Assembly: GCA_019116345.1 (NCBI GenBank)
Contig: DXBV01000020.1
Location: 1 to 64,000, forward strand
Length of the DNA stretch: 64,000 nt
Direction: 5' to 3'
Origin: Candidatus Allofournierella merdipullorum
GTDB lineage: Bacteria > Bacillota > Clostridia > Oscillospirales > Ruminococcaceae
Shown here: positions 17,422-26,373 of the stretch, in pieces
Numbering within the stretch: position 1 is the stretch's first letter
How the letters are laid out: each line of letters begins with the position of its first letter
The notes under the pieces: model-generated
The model's database searches: none
Told to the model about the DNA's origin: nothing
What the model saw: the letters and a program-made list of their open reading frames with translations, nothing else
Translations under genes and position numbers: made by a program

Positions 17422-19297
17422 AACAGGCACCTCCCACAAATTTATTCGCTCCGCAGGCGCTGCACTTGCGGTTACAGGGCGGAGTGGTCTGGGCGGCCAT
17501 CGCCTTCTGATACTCCCGCACCAGGAAGTCGTGGCTCACGCCGTAGTCCATGTGGCTCCAGGGGGTGACTTCGTCCAGCCCGATGAAGCGGTTGGCATAA
17601 AACGCGGTGTCCAGCCCGCACTCGGCAAAGGCCTCCATCCACCGGTCGTAGTGGAAGCACTCGTCCCAGCCGTCAAAGAAGCAGCCTTTGCGGTAGGCGG
17701 TCTCCAGCACCCGGCCCAGGCGGCGGTCGCCCTTGGCGAACACTGCCTCCAAAAAGCTGATGGAGCTGTCGTGGTAGTTCACGTGGATCTTCTTGCTGTG
17801 TACGCTGTGCAGCAGATGCTGCTGCTTTTCCCGCAGTTGCTCCTCGGTGTCCTGGGGAACGAACTGGAAAGGAGTGTGGGGCTTGGGCACAAAGCAGGCC
17901 ACGCTGATGGTCACCTGCACCCCTTTGCCCTTGGGCTTGTCCGGGTTCGCGTAATAGAGGTCCACGATCTTCTGGGCGGTATCGGCGATGCCCTCGATGT
18001 CCTCCATGGTCTCGGTGGGCAGGCCCATCATGAAGTAGAGCTTCACCGAAGTGTAGCCCGCTTTAAAGGCCAGCGAGCATGTGCGCTCGATCTCCGGCCA
18101 GGTGACGTTCTTGTTGATGACGTCCCGCAGACGCTGGGTGCCCGCCTCCGGCGCAAAGGTCAGGCCGGTCTTGCGCACCCGGTTGGTCTTCTCCACCAGG
18201 CTCTCGCTGAAGTTGTCGATGCGCAGCGAGGGCAGCGAAAGGCTCACGTGCTCGTCCTTGGTCCAGGTGAGCAGGTCGTCCAGCAGGGGTTCCAGCTGGC
18301 TGTGGTCGGAGGTGGACAGGCTGGTGAGGCTGATCTCCTCGTAGCCGGTGTTGTCGCACAGCTGGCGGGCGGCCTCGTTGAGCTTGTCCGCGCTGCGCTG
18401 GCGCATGGGCCGGTACAAAAAGCCCGCCTGGCAGAAGCGGCAGCCGCGCACGCAGCCGCGCAGCACCTCGATCTGGGCGCGGTCGTGCACCGCGCCCACC
18501 ATGGGCACCACAAAGTGGGTGGGCGGGGTCTGGCTGTCCATATCCCGGATGACCGCCTTGGTGATGACGGCGGGAGCCGCGGGGTCGTTGGGGGTGACAG
18601 CCTTCACCCGGCCGTCCTCGTGATAGGTCACATCATAGAAAGAAGGCACATAGCAGCCGGGCACGGCGGCGATGCGGCGCAGGACTTCCTTCTTGGGCAG
18701 GCCCAGACGCTTGGCTTCCTCCACAATGCGGCAGACGTGAGGCAGCTGCTCCTCCCCTTCGCCCAGCATCATCATGTCAATGAAATCTGCCAGGGGCTCG
18801 GCGTTACACACGCAGGGACCGCCGGCCACGATCAGCGGCCACTCTTCGCCCCGGTCCTCGGTCCGCAGAGGGATGCCCGCCATGTCCAGCATGGCGAGGA
18901 TGTTGCTGTAAGACAGTTCATACTGCAGCGTGAAGCCCACGATGTCGAAGGCGGTGAGGGGGTCTTTGCTCTCCAGCGCGTAGAGAGGCAGGCCCACCCG
19001 CTCCATCTCCGCCTTCATATCCACCCAGGGCATGAAGGCGCGCTCGCACCACCAGTTGGGCTGCTGGTTCAAAAGCTCGTAGAGGATCTTCATGCCCAGG
19101 AAGGACATGCCCACCTCGTAGGTATCGGGAAAGCAGAAGGCAAAGCGCAGGTCCACATCTGCCTTGTCTTTCATGATGCAGCCCGGCTCGCCGCCGGTGT
19201 AGCGGCCCGGCTTCTGCACATGGGCCAGAGCCTCTTTCAATTTCGGGTCAAACAAAACCGTTTCCTCCATCGCGTGCGCCGCAAAAAAGAGGCGCAC
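17393..19297 (-). CDS. TIGR03960 family B12-binding-type radical SAM protein
   Basis: The protein of about 634 residues has an N-terminal cobalamin-binding-like region (PDTYEVGMSFLG, then GGPCVCNAEPL), a radical SAM domain with the [4Fe-4S] motif C-x3-C-x2-C in CVRGCRFCQAGF (about residues 285-296), and a C-terminal Cys-rich tail (CNRKCSACGAN). The substrate is unknown. The GTG at 19297 has AGGA at 9 bp; an ATG at 19270 without a ribosome binding site is the alternative start. It lies between a SpoIVFB-like protease gene and DUF2344, the usual order in Clostridia near the spoIVF and rplU loci. Confidence 0.9.
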   Translation of the reverse strand: MRLFFAAHAMEETVLFDPKLKEALAHVQKPGRYTGGEPGCIMKDKADVDLRFAFCFPDTYEVGMSFLGMKILYELLNQQPNWWCERAFMPWVDMKAEMERVGLPLYALESKDPLTAFDIVGFTLQYELSYSNILAMLDMAGIPLRTEDRGEEWPLIVAGGPCVCNAEPLADFIDMMMLGEGEEQLPHVCRIVEEAKRLGLPKKEVLRRIAAVPGCYVPSFYDVTYHEDGRVKAVTPNDPAAPAVITKAVIRDMDSQTPPTHFVVPMVGAVHDRAQIEVLRGCVRGCRFCQAGFLYRPMRQRSADKLNEAARQLCDNTGYEEISLTSLSTSDHSQLEPLLDDLLTWTKDEHVSLSLPSLRIDNFSESLVEKTNRVRKTGLTFAPEAGTQRLRDVINKNVTWPEIERTCSLAFKAGYTSVKLYFMMGLPTETMEDIEGIADTAQKIVDLYYANPDKPKGKGVQVTISVACFVPKPHTPFQFVPQDTEEQLREKQQHLLHSVHSKKIHVNYHDSSISFLEAVFAKGDRRLGRVLETAYRKGCFFDGWDECFHYDRWMEAFAECGLDTAFYANRFIGLDEVTPWSHMDYGVSHDFLVREYQKAMAAQTTPPCNRKCSACGANKFVGGACFDYSKDLVH

Positions 19298-19343
19298 AGG
19301 TTTGATTCCTGTTTATTGTACCCGATTCGACCCGCAAATGCAA

Positions 19344-19763
19344 TCACGGAAGGAGACATTGCAGCATCCTTCGCCCATCCAGTTCTCCCAGAGGCAGCAG
19401 ATTGAATAATCCGGTGGCGAGATTGGCCGCCGCAAAGAAATAGCCCCAGTAACTGGCGGACAGCTGCATCCAGCCCAGAACAGCGGCGCAGAGAACAAGA
19501 TTGGTCAGCGGCCCGGCAAGCGCCAGCAGAAAGGTCTCGCCGCGTGTAAGAAGCGCGGCGGAAGCATCCAGGCCGATGCCGCGCAGCGAAAAGCGCAGGA
19601 CCGGCAGGCTTTTGGTGAGGGCAAGCCATGCCGCCACGTGGCCGCACTCATGCAGCAGCGCCGCCAGCAGCCCCACCCGCACAAGGCCGGTGTGATCCCG
19701 GTAGAGCACGAACCACAGCGCCGCCAGAAACAGCACCGGACGACGAACGCGCAGGTGCCTCAT
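19344..19763 (-). CDS. Minimal M50 site-2 metalloprotease, SpoIVFB-like
   Basis: The 139-residue membrane protein has the zinc motif HECGH (residues 38-42) in an early hydrophobic segment and the second metal site NLLPLGELDGRR at the C-terminus, so both halves of the S2P active site are present. It is about half the length of SpoIVFB and stops right after the second motif, with no C-terminal membrane segments or CBS domain. It overlaps the M23 gene by 4 bp (ATGA). The M23-M50-TIGR03960-TIGR03936 order equals the spoIVFA-spoIVFB neighbourhood of spore formers, so descent from SpoIVFB is likely (inference). Substrate unknown. Confidence 0.85.
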   Translation of the reverse strand: MRHLRVRRPVLFLAALWFVLYRDHTGLVRVGLLAALLHECGHVAAWLALTKSLPVLRFSLRGIGLDASAALLTRGETFLLALAGPLTNLVLCAAVLGWMQLSASYWGYFFAAANLATGLFNLLPLGELDGRRMLQCLLP

Positions 19764-20599
19764 GAAAGCCCCAGCGCCTGGGCGGGATCGTAACGCACAT
19801 CGTTGTGCAGCAGCTCAAAGTGCAGGTGCGGCCCTGTGACCATGCCGGTCTGCCCCACTGTGCCAAGAACGGTGTTTTCATCCACCGTCTCCCCCTGCCG
19901 CACAAACACATACTGCATGTGACAGTAGCGGGTAGTCACGCCGTCGCTGTGGAGGATGACCACGTTGTTGCCATAGGAGGCGCTGTATTCGCTTTTCTGC
20001 ACCACGCCGCCGGCAGCGGGACGGACGGGTGTGCCCTCGGCAGCGGCCAGGTCCACGCCGGTGTGGAAGTCGCTTTTTCCAGTGACCGGGTGTTTGCGCC
20101 AGCCGTAGTCCGACGTGATATAAAAGCTTTCCAGCGGTAGGTTGAGCGCAAAGGGCGGCTGATAGGCCTTGGTGGAGTTCCCCTCCGGCACAAAGGGCCA
20201 GAACGCCGCCAGCTGTCCGCCTGCGCCGGTGAGTTCGGGGAGGCCGCCCTGTTCTTCCGTATCCCCCTCCAGTTCTGCCATGACTTCCATCACCTCTCCC
20301 TGCAGCCGATTTACCACCTCGGAGGTGAATTTGAGCAGATGCTCCTGCCCGTTCAGCTCCACTCCGCTCTCCAGCGCCTTGTAAAAGGCTTCACTGCACC
20401 GGCGGTACAACTCCGGCGCGGCATAGTCCAGAATCAGAACGACCGCCGTGGCCAGCAGGCAGAGAAAGACCTGCACCCGGAGGATGTAGTTGGGCCGCTG
20501 CTTTTCCCGGGGCGTGACGGGCGGAGTGAGCGCGGCTTTCATTTCTTCCGTTCCCGGAAGGATGGGCGGATATTGCGTTTCCTGGGTCTTTTCCCACAT
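19760..20599 (-). CDS. Membrane-anchored M23 (LytM) peptidase-like protein, SpoIVFA-like
   Basis: The 279-residue protein has a basic N-terminal cytoplasmic part, one transmembrane segment (about residues 45-61) and a C-terminal LytM domain. The zinc ligands appear as HTGVDLA (H-x3-D) and HLHFEL near the end, and the H of RYCHMQ is also kept, so catalysis is possible. SpoIVFA has the same layout and usually lacks part of the ligands. ATG 20599 follows AAGGAG. Translational coupling with the M50 gene and the following genes support the SpoIVFA-like call, but a simple cell-wall endopeptidase cannot be excluded. Confidence 0.85.
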   Translation of the reverse strand: MWEKTQETQYPPILPGTEEMKAALTPPVTPREKQRPNYILRVQVFLCLLATAVVLILDYAAPELYRRCSEAFYKALESGVELNGQEHLLKFTSEVVNRLQGEVMEVMAELEGDTEEQGGLPELTGAGGQLAAFWPFVPEGNSTKAYQPPFALNLPLESFYITSDYGWRKHPVTGKSDFHTGVDLAAAEGTPVRPAAGGVVQKSEYSASYGNNVVILHSDGVTTRYCHMQYVFVRQGETVDENTVLGTVGQTGMVTGPHLHFELLHNDVRYDPAQALGLS

Positions 20600-20665
20600 G
20601 GTCCTGCTCCTTTTTCTTCGGCATGATATAGTCTATTCTTATGCATTGCCCGAAGAAAAAATAGC

Positions 20666-20708
20666 AAAAGACCGACAGGGCCGCTCGATGCGGCGCTGCC
20701 GGTCTTTT
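20666..20708. terminator. Bidirectional terminator after the amidase gene
   Basis: AAAAGACCG-x-CAG-x-GCCGC (20666-20684) pairs with GCGGC-x-CTG-x-CGGTCTTTT (20690-20708) around a TCGAT loop; both flanks are T/A-rich. On the minus strand it ends the amidase transcript 9 bp after the stop. Confidence 0.85.
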
Positions 20709-20716
20709 GTGTTGCC

Positions 20717-23527
20717 TCACAGCATGGAGGTCAATGTGTTTTGGATGCCGTCTGCGATCGCCGTGGCGATGGCATTTTTGTAGCTGTCGTTCTGCAGCTT
20801 GCTCAGCTCGTCGGGATTGGTCAAAAATCCGCATTCCACCAGCACGGCCGGGAACTCCATGTGGGTGGTGACCCGGTAGGCGCCGTATTTGTCGCCCCGG
20901 TTGGTGGTGCCCAGCGCTCCGGCCACTCCGCCGGACAGATTCGCCGCCAGCTGGCGGGAATAGGGATTGAAGTAGTATACCTCGGTGCCCTTTGCGCTGG
21001 AAACGCCGGCGTTATGGTGGATGCTCACGAACAGGTGCGGGCTGAAGCTCTGGGACTGGTTCACCCGGCTGTCCAGCGAGACGTAACCGGACGTGTCGGT
21101 CACCTGCACCGTCGCGCCCCGGCTGCGCAGGATGTCCGCCACACGGTTGGCGATGTCGGCGTTCAGGGTCTTTTCGGTGTACATGCCGCTGATGGAGGTG
21201 CCGCCGTCGTAACCGCCGTGACCGGGGTCAATGTAGATCTTCGCGCCGGAGAGTCCATTGGGAATCTGGTTGAAGCGGAACACCAGATTGTCGCCGTCGT
21301 AGTAGGCACGGTAGCCCAGGAAGGAACCGGCCTTGCGCAGATCAAAGCGGATCACGGTGTCGTTGCCCTGCTGGGAAAGGCTCACGCCGCTGAGCAGGTT
21401 GTTGGATGCAAGACCGGGAGCGGCGGTGTCGGCACGGGTATCCTTGAGCGTCACCACCATACTGGTTGCGCCGGCAAAGCTGTTCACGCCGCCGGAGGAG
21501 GAATACCCCACTCCGTCAAAGGACACGGTGTAAGCGGTCTTGCGGCCGGAGCGGGCAAAACTGACATAGACATACTGTCCGTCCGCCCAGCTGTTCGCGC
21601 CGCTCAGCGAGGACAGCTGCCATTCCGCCTCGCCCAGGCTGCTCACGGAGGATGCGCTCACCCGGACGCCGCTGCCCAGAATGTAATACTCACCGCTGCC
21701 GTAGGTGTCATCGTAGTAGGTGAGCTTATCGCTGACGATGTAGTCCACTGTGCCTTTGGGCAGCGGGAAGCAGCTGCCGTTGGGGTCGTTGTTCAGAACG
21801 CCCGCGGGATAGGTGCGGGCCTGGCTTGCGGTGACCTCCACCAGGTGTCCCTTCTCCCCTTCCACGCCGGGCGCCTGCTGGGGCAGCGCCGCCACATACA
21901 CCCGGGCGCCAGAGGCGGATTGGGTGATGCCGGACCAGGTGCCGCTGACGGTGATGTTGCCCACGTCTTGCTGGCTCTCGGTGGCCGCCGGCACGGTGAG
22001 GGTGCCTTTGTAGGGCACATAGCTGGAGGTGTTGCCGTCAGCCGTGTCTCCCGTGAGCTCCTGCTCGGTAAGGGTGACGCTGGCGCCGCCCAGGCTGGCG
22101 GTGATGGTGGAGCCGGAGTAGGCCATAACGGTGACACCCACTTGGGTGGAACCCTCCACTGTCATACTGCCGGAGGGCGAGACCTCCTTGATGATGACCA
22201 CCTCGCGGGTGATTTTATATACAACGGATTTTTCCTTGTGCTCAAAGGTGAAGGTGTTGAGCCCCGGCTCCAGATTCATCTCCACGCTGAACACACCTTC
22301 GCTGTTGCGCTCCAGTTCCTTGCCGTTGAGGGTCAGCGGGAAGTTGGGGTCGGAGGCGCCGTAGAAGTTTACCTGCGGCTCCTGGGTGGTGTAGGTGCGT
22401 TTTTCCGGCGTGCTCACGGTCAGGTCAGTAAGGATGTCCTGCTCTTCGATCTGGTCGGCGTAGTAGCGCAGCAGTACGTCGGTGGAGCCGCCCACGTTCG
22501 CGTCCAGTGCAGAAAGCGAGCCGTAGGCCGCGCCGACACAGCCGTCCACGGCCCGGGTCTCGATGATCTGGCGCATCACCTGATCCGGAGCTTTCCAGCC
22601 GGGTTCGTCGCCGCCCAGCCGGTCGTTGCAGATCCAGGCGGAAACTCCCGCTCCGTACTGCGACGCTGTCTGTGCCCACCAGGTGAGCACCGTCTTGAAA
22701 TTCTGGGCCTCATCGGTGAGGGAGCCGGTGCAGCGCACCATCACCTGGTCCACATCCGCCCAGGCAAAGATGGCGTTCAGATCCACATAGGCGTCGGTGG
22801 CCATCTCAAAGTCTGCCTCCGTTGCGCTGCCCGCAGGGTCGGTGGTCTGGTTCGCCCACACCGGGTCGGTCACAAGGCCGAACACCGCGTCTGATTTTGC
22901 GCTTTTGACCGCTGCGGAGGCATTTACCACGAGGGAGCTGACGCATTCCCGCACCCAGTTGTCATAGCCCATGGAAGCGCCTTCGCTGCGGTAGATGCTC
23001 ATGCTTTCGGCGGTCTTCTGATTATAATAGCCGGTGAGATAGACGCCGTTCGGCTGATACGTTCCGGTCAGTTCCCCCAATACTTTGGAGGAGCTCTGGA
23101 TGGCGGCGGCGCTCAGGTTGCCGTGGGCGCCGTATTGACCCTGCCCATCCACGCCGCAAGAAGCGTCGAAAAGGACGTAAAAGGAAAGCCCTTGTGCCCG
23201 TGCCGCTTCTGCCGCATAGCCCAACAGGTCATAGCTGCTGGCCATCGGCCAAGTCTCGCCGGCAAACAGCGCTCCATCAGAAGTATTGGCCGGGAAAAAT
23301 ACGGCGTTCATTCCATATTCCGCGATCTTCGACATCGCAGCATCCAGCTGCGCTTTGCTGTCGCTCTCCCCTGCGGCCGGGTCAAAATCCTGCCCGGCCT
23401 GAAGAACGACCGCCTTCATCTCTGCGGGAGAAGCCGTTGTTCCGGAGGCTTCCTCTGCAAACACCGCGCCGCTGAGCAGCACTGCGCAGAGCGAGCCGGC
23501 TGCCAGCAGCCTCAGTATGCGTTTCAA
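20717..23527 (-). CDS. Secreted two-domain cell-wall protein: GHL10-like glycoside hydrolase plus N-acetylmuramoyl-L-alanine amidase
   Basis: The 936-residue protein begins with a signal peptide (cleavage likely at VFA-EE, about residue 24). Residues about 35-370 look like a GHL10/DUF187 glycoside-hydrolase-like barrel (GMNAVFFPANTSDGALF, NGVYLTGYY, WVRECVSSLV). The middle (about 380-760) has Ig-like beta domains and an AMIN-like strand region. Residues 764-936 form an Amidase_3 domain with the zinc ligands in DPGHGG, TEKTLN and IHHN and the catalytic Glu in VECGFLTN. A TTG start at 23527 follows GAGGAGG. It probably acts on peptidoglycan outside the cell. The combination of the two catalytic-type domains is unusual. 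Confidence 0.88.
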   Translation of the reverse strand: MKRILRLLAAGSLCAVLLSGAVFAEEASGTTASPAEMKAVVLQAGQDFDPAAGESDSKAQLDAAMSKIAEYGMNAVFFPANTSDGALFAGETWPMASSYDLLGYAAEAARAQGLSFYVLFDASCGVDGQGQYGAHGNLSAAAIQSSSKVLGELTGTYQPNGVYLTGYYNQKTAESMSIYRSEGASMGYDNWVRECVSSLVVNASAAVKSAKSDAVFGLVTDPVWANQTTDPAGSATEADFEMATDAYVDLNAIFAWADVDQVMVRCTGSLTDEAQNFKTVLTWWAQTASQYGAGVSAWICNDRLGGDEPGWKAPDQVMRQIIETRAVDGCVGAAYGSLSALDANVGGSTDVLLRYYADQIEEQDILTDLTVSTPEKRTYTTQEPQVNFYGASDPNFPLTLNGKELERNSEGVFSVEMNLEPGLNTFTFEHKEKSVVYKITREVVIIKEVSPSGSMTVEGSTQVGVTVMAYSGSTITASLGGASVTLTEQELTGDTADGNTSSYVPYKGTLTVPAATESQQDVGNITVSGTWSGITQSASGARVYVAALPQQAPGVEGEKGHLVEVTASQARTYPAGVLNNDPNGSCFPLPKGTVDYIVSDKLTYYDDTYGSGEYYILGSGVRVSASSVSSLGEAEWQLSSLSGANSWADGQYVYVSFARSGRKTAYTVSFDGVGYSSSGGVNSFAGATSMVVTLKDTRADTAAPGLASNNLLSGVSLSQQGNDTVIRFDLRKAGSFLGYRAYYDGDNLVFRFNQIPNGLSGAKIYIDPGHGGYDGGTSISGMYTEKTLNADIANRVADILRSRGATVQVTDTSGYVSLDSRVNQSQSFSPHLFVSIHHNAGVSSAKGTEVYYFNPYSRQLAANLSGGVAGALGTTNRGDKYGAYRVTTHMEFPAVLVECGFLTNPDELSKLQNDSYKNAIATAIADGIQNTLTSML

Positions 23528-23583
23528 ATCCCCGCCTCCTCTCTATAATACAAAACAATACTTGTTTCTTGTCATATCCCCAT

Positions 23584-23611
23584 ACTATACGTTTTTTTGG
23601 ACAAAATCAAG
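23584..23611 (-). promoter_or_regulatory. Putative promoter of the amidase gene
   Basis: On the minus strand CTTGAT (23606-23611) is 16 bp from TATAGT (23584-23589). The stretch 23528-23739 otherwise holds only this and the ppk terminator. Confidence 0.5.
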
Positions 23612-23690
23612 CAAAAGCCGCCAGTTTCCCAGTATTCAATAATGTAACGCAAAATGACTTTACACGCTTGATTTCGCGATATTTTGCTCA

Positions 23691-23723
23691 GAAAAAAGTC
23701 GAGTGCCTGTAAAGGCACTCGAC
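23691..23723 (-). terminator. Terminator of the comEA-ppk operon
   Basis: GTCGAGTGCCT (23698-23708) and AGGCACTCGAC (23713-23723) form a perfect 11-bp stem with a 4-nt loop; on the minus strand it is followed by TTTTTTC. Confidence 0.93.
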
Positions 23724-23739
23724 TTTATACCGGTTTATG

Positions 23740-25893
23740 TCAGCTGCGATGCAGCCATTTGCGAAGGCGGCTGAAGAAGCCCTCAGAAACCGCAGTCTCT
23801 TCCCGTTTCTCCGGTGCGGCGGGCGAAGCGGACGCAAAACCATCCTTGAAATAATTGTACAGCTCCATCTGGCTGTCTACCAGCGGCTGGCCTTCGGCAG
23901 GTTTGACCTTGGCGTAGCTGCCGTCGGGGCGCATTTCCCGGGCATTCACATTATCTGCCAGCTGAAGCTGCAGAATATCCCAGAGCTGTTTTGCAATGGC
24001 GGGATCATCCACCCGGATGCCCACCTCAACACGGCGTTCGGTGTTGCGGGTGAGGAAGTCGCCCGAGGCCATGTAAATGCGCAGATTCTCGCCTTCACCA
24101 AAGGCGTAAATGCGGGAGTGCTCCAAATAGCGGCCCACGATGCTGCGGATGCGAAGATTCTCAGTCTGGCCGGGAAGCCCCGCCTGCACACAACAGATGC
24201 CGCGCACGATCATGTCGGTGGGGACGCCGGCCTGGGAGGCCTCCACCAGCTTTTCGATGATATTCTTGTCACTGATGGAGTTGTTTTTCAGAATGATACG
24301 GGCAGGCTGACCCAACCGCGCCTTTTCGATCTCGGCGTCCATTTCTTTCAGCAGCACGCTCTTGAAATGGAGCGGCGCCACGATGAGATGTTCGGTGTCA
24401 TCGGTAAGCCGTTCCACCGCCAGATTGTTAAAGACAGCAGCGGCCTCCTCGCCCACCTCCTGGTTGGTGGTGACAAAGGAGAGATCGGTGTATTGCTCGC
24501 TGGTCTTTTCGTTGTAGTTGCCGGTGCCGATCTGAGTGGTGTAGAAATAGCGGCCCTGGCTGCGTCGGGTGATGAGGGTCAGCTTGGAGTGGACTTTGTA
24601 ATCGTCCAGACCATAGATAACGGTGCAGCCTGCTTCTTCCAGCTTTTTGGACCAGTCGATGTTATTCTGCTCGTCAAAACGGGCGCGCAGCTCCACGATA
24701 GTGACTACTTCCTTGCCGTTCTCTGCGGCGGCCACCAGCGCCTGCACGATCTGGGAGTTGTTGGCCATGCGGTACAGGGTCATCTTGATGCTGACCACAT
24801 CCGGGTCATAAGCCGCGGCCATCAGCATTTTAATGAAGGGGCGCATGCTCTGATAGGGATAAGCAATGAGCACATCCCGGTGCTTGGCTTCCTCCCCCAG
24901 CTTAAAGTTCGACGGAGCCTGCATGGGCTTCGCCACCGGGTAGAACAGGTCGGTGCGCCCGTCTGCCTGCAGACGAGCAGCCAGCTTGAAATAGCAGGAG
25001 AGATCCAGAGGGCTTTCCTGATAGAAGCACTGCTTTTCCGGAAGCATCAGCTTTTCGCAGAGGTATTTACTGATCTCCTGGGGAGGCTCGTTCCAGAACT
25101 GGAGCCGCACAGCCGCCAGTTTGCGACGCTTTTTCAGCAGTTCGCTCATCACCTGACGATAGTCGATGTCCTGGTCAAACATGCCCTCCTGCACGTCAAT
25201 GTCGGCGTTGCGGGTCACCCGGAACAGGCATTTTTTCTGCAGCATCCCTTTCGGAAAGACCAGGTCGGCAAAGCGGAAGATCAGTTCTTCTGCAAGACCG
25301 TAGAGCAGCTGGTCATCCTTCTTCAGATATAGCATCCGTTCGAACTGGCTGCTGATGGGAATGAGGCCGTAGGAGACGGAGGCGTCACCCTTGCCTTTCA
25401 GAGTAGCGCAGAGATAGATCTCCTGGTTGCGCAGGAACGGGAAGGGATGGCGGTGGTCGATGATCTGCGGCGAGAGCACAGGCAGCATCTCGTTCAGAAA
25501 ATACTTTTTCCAGAAGCGCTCATCCTCTTTGGCAAGGTTCTGGAAATCAATGCGCACATAGCCCTGCTCCGCCAGATGCTGACGCAGCTTCACCACGATC
25601 TTGTCGCACTGCTGCTGCAGGTCTGCGGTTTTGGGCATGATGGCCGCCAGCTGCTGCGCGGCGGTGAGTTTGGTCTTATTGTCGGTGATCTCGTTTTTCA
25701 GCAGTGTGCGGTCATAGAGCGAACCCACACGCACCATGAAAAACTCATCCAGATTGCTGCCGTAGATGGCAGTGAATTTCATCCGCTCCGCCAGCGGGAC
25801 CGTTTTTTCCTTGCCCAGGGCCAGCACCCGCCGGTCAAAATCCAGCCAGCTGAGCTCACGATTGATAAACACGTTCTGACGTTGGGGTTCCAT
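23740..25893 (-). CDS. ppk1: Polyphosphate kinase 1
   Basis: PPK1 makes inorganic polyphosphate from ATP. The 717-residue protein has the N-terminal FINRELSWLDFDRRVL motif, the two phospholipase-D-like catalytic halves with the phosphoacceptor His in DYKVHSKLTLI, and IGTGNYNEKT. The C-terminus ends in a basic Ser/Pro-rich tail. ATG 25893 follows AAGGAGGGGG; the longer frame to 25947 would overlap the comEA-like gene. It is 23 bp downstream of the ComEA-like gene. Confidence 0.96.
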   Translation of the reverse strand: MEPQRQNVFINRELSWLDFDRRVLALGKEKTVPLAERMKFTAIYGSNLDEFFMVRVGSLYDRTLLKNEITDNKTKLTAAQQLAAIMPKTADLQQQCDKIVVKLRQHLAEQGYVRIDFQNLAKEDERFWKKYFLNEMLPVLSPQIIDHRHPFPFLRNQEIYLCATLKGKGDASVSYGLIPISSQFERMLYLKKDDQLLYGLAEELIFRFADLVFPKGMLQKKCLFRVTRNADIDVQEGMFDQDIDYRQVMSELLKKRRKLAAVRLQFWNEPPQEISKYLCEKLMLPEKQCFYQESPLDLSCYFKLAARLQADGRTDLFYPVAKPMQAPSNFKLGEEAKHRDVLIAYPYQSMRPFIKMLMAAAYDPDVVSIKMTLYRMANNSQIVQALVAAAENGKEVVTIVELRARFDEQNNIDWSKKLEEAGCTVIYGLDDYKVHSKLTLITRRSQGRYFYTTQIGTGNYNEKTSEQYTDLSFVTTNQEVGEEAAAVFNNLAVERLTDDTEHLIVAPLHFKSVLLKEMDAEIEKARLGQPARIILKNNSISDKNIIEKLVEASQAGVPTDMIVRGICCVQAGLPGQTENLRIRSIVGRYLEHSRIYAFGEGENLRIYMASGDFLTRNTERRVEVGIRVDDPAIAKQLWDILQLQLADNVNAREMRPDGSYAKVKPAEGQPLVDSQMELYNYFKDGFASASPAAPEKREETAVSEGFFSRLRKWLHRS

Positions 25894-25916
25894 CGTCAGT
25901 TCCCCCTCCTTGAAAA

Positions 25917-26252
25917 TCATTCTTCGATATAAAGATATTCGCGCCATGCTTTGACGTCATCCGTGCTGACGCCTTCCACCAGCAGGACTTGATCCACAAT
26001 AATGAATCCGCCGAACTCCTCCCGGTATTCCAGAATTGCCTGCGCCATCCCCTCGCCGATGCCGGGAATGCTCTGCAATTCCGCAGCGGTGGCCGTGTTC
26101 AGATTAACCCGAAGCACCTCTTCCGCCGAGACCGGATCGGGCGAGACCGGCGCGTACTCCGGTTGCCAGAACGGTGCATAGCAGAAATAGCCTCCCAAAA
26201 GGATCGCCAGCGCGGCAGCACAGCATGCGGCGGTCAGCAGAACCTTTTTCAT
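25917..26252 (-). CDS. ComEA-like helix-hairpin-helix protein
   Basis: The 111-residue protein has an N-terminal membrane anchor (about residues 5-27), a short Pro-rich linker and a C-terminal HhH module (VNLNTATAAELQSIPGIGEGMAQ) as in the DNA receptor ComEA. The SLBB domain of full ComEA is absent, so it is a short form. It may bind DNA at the cell surface for uptake, but no other competence gene is in the window. It is followed by ppk1 in the same operon. Confidence 0.85.
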   Translation of the reverse strand: MKKVLLTAACCAAALAILLGGYFCYAPFWQPEYAPVSPDPVSAEEVLRVNLNTATAAELQSIPGIGEGMAQAILEYREEFGGFIIVDQVLLVEGVSTDDVKAWREYLYIEE

Positions 26253-26286
26253 CCAGCAGCTCCCCCATTTCGGAGTTTACAGAGTC

Positions 26287-26315
26287 ATTATAGCATATCT
26301 TCCCGGCACGAAAAC
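26287..26315 (-). promoter_or_regulatory. Promoter of the comEA-like/ppk1 operon
   Basis: On the minus strand TATAAT (26287-26292) is preceded by TGC (extended -10) and by TTTTCG about 16 bp upstream. The start codon is about 35 bp downstream. Confidence 0.6.
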
Positions 26316-26327
26316 CGAAATCTTTGT

Positions 26328-26368
26328 AAAAAAAGCCCGTTGGCGCACCGATAAGGGCGTCAATGGGC
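26328..26368 (-). terminator. Terminator of the sepF-HAD cluster
   Basis: GCCCGTTGGCGC (26335-26346) pairs with GCGTCAATGGGC (26357-26368), 10 of 12 positions, followed on the minus strand by seven T residues. It lies 6 bp after the HAD gene stop. Confidence 0.8.
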
Positions 26369-26373
26369 CTTCG

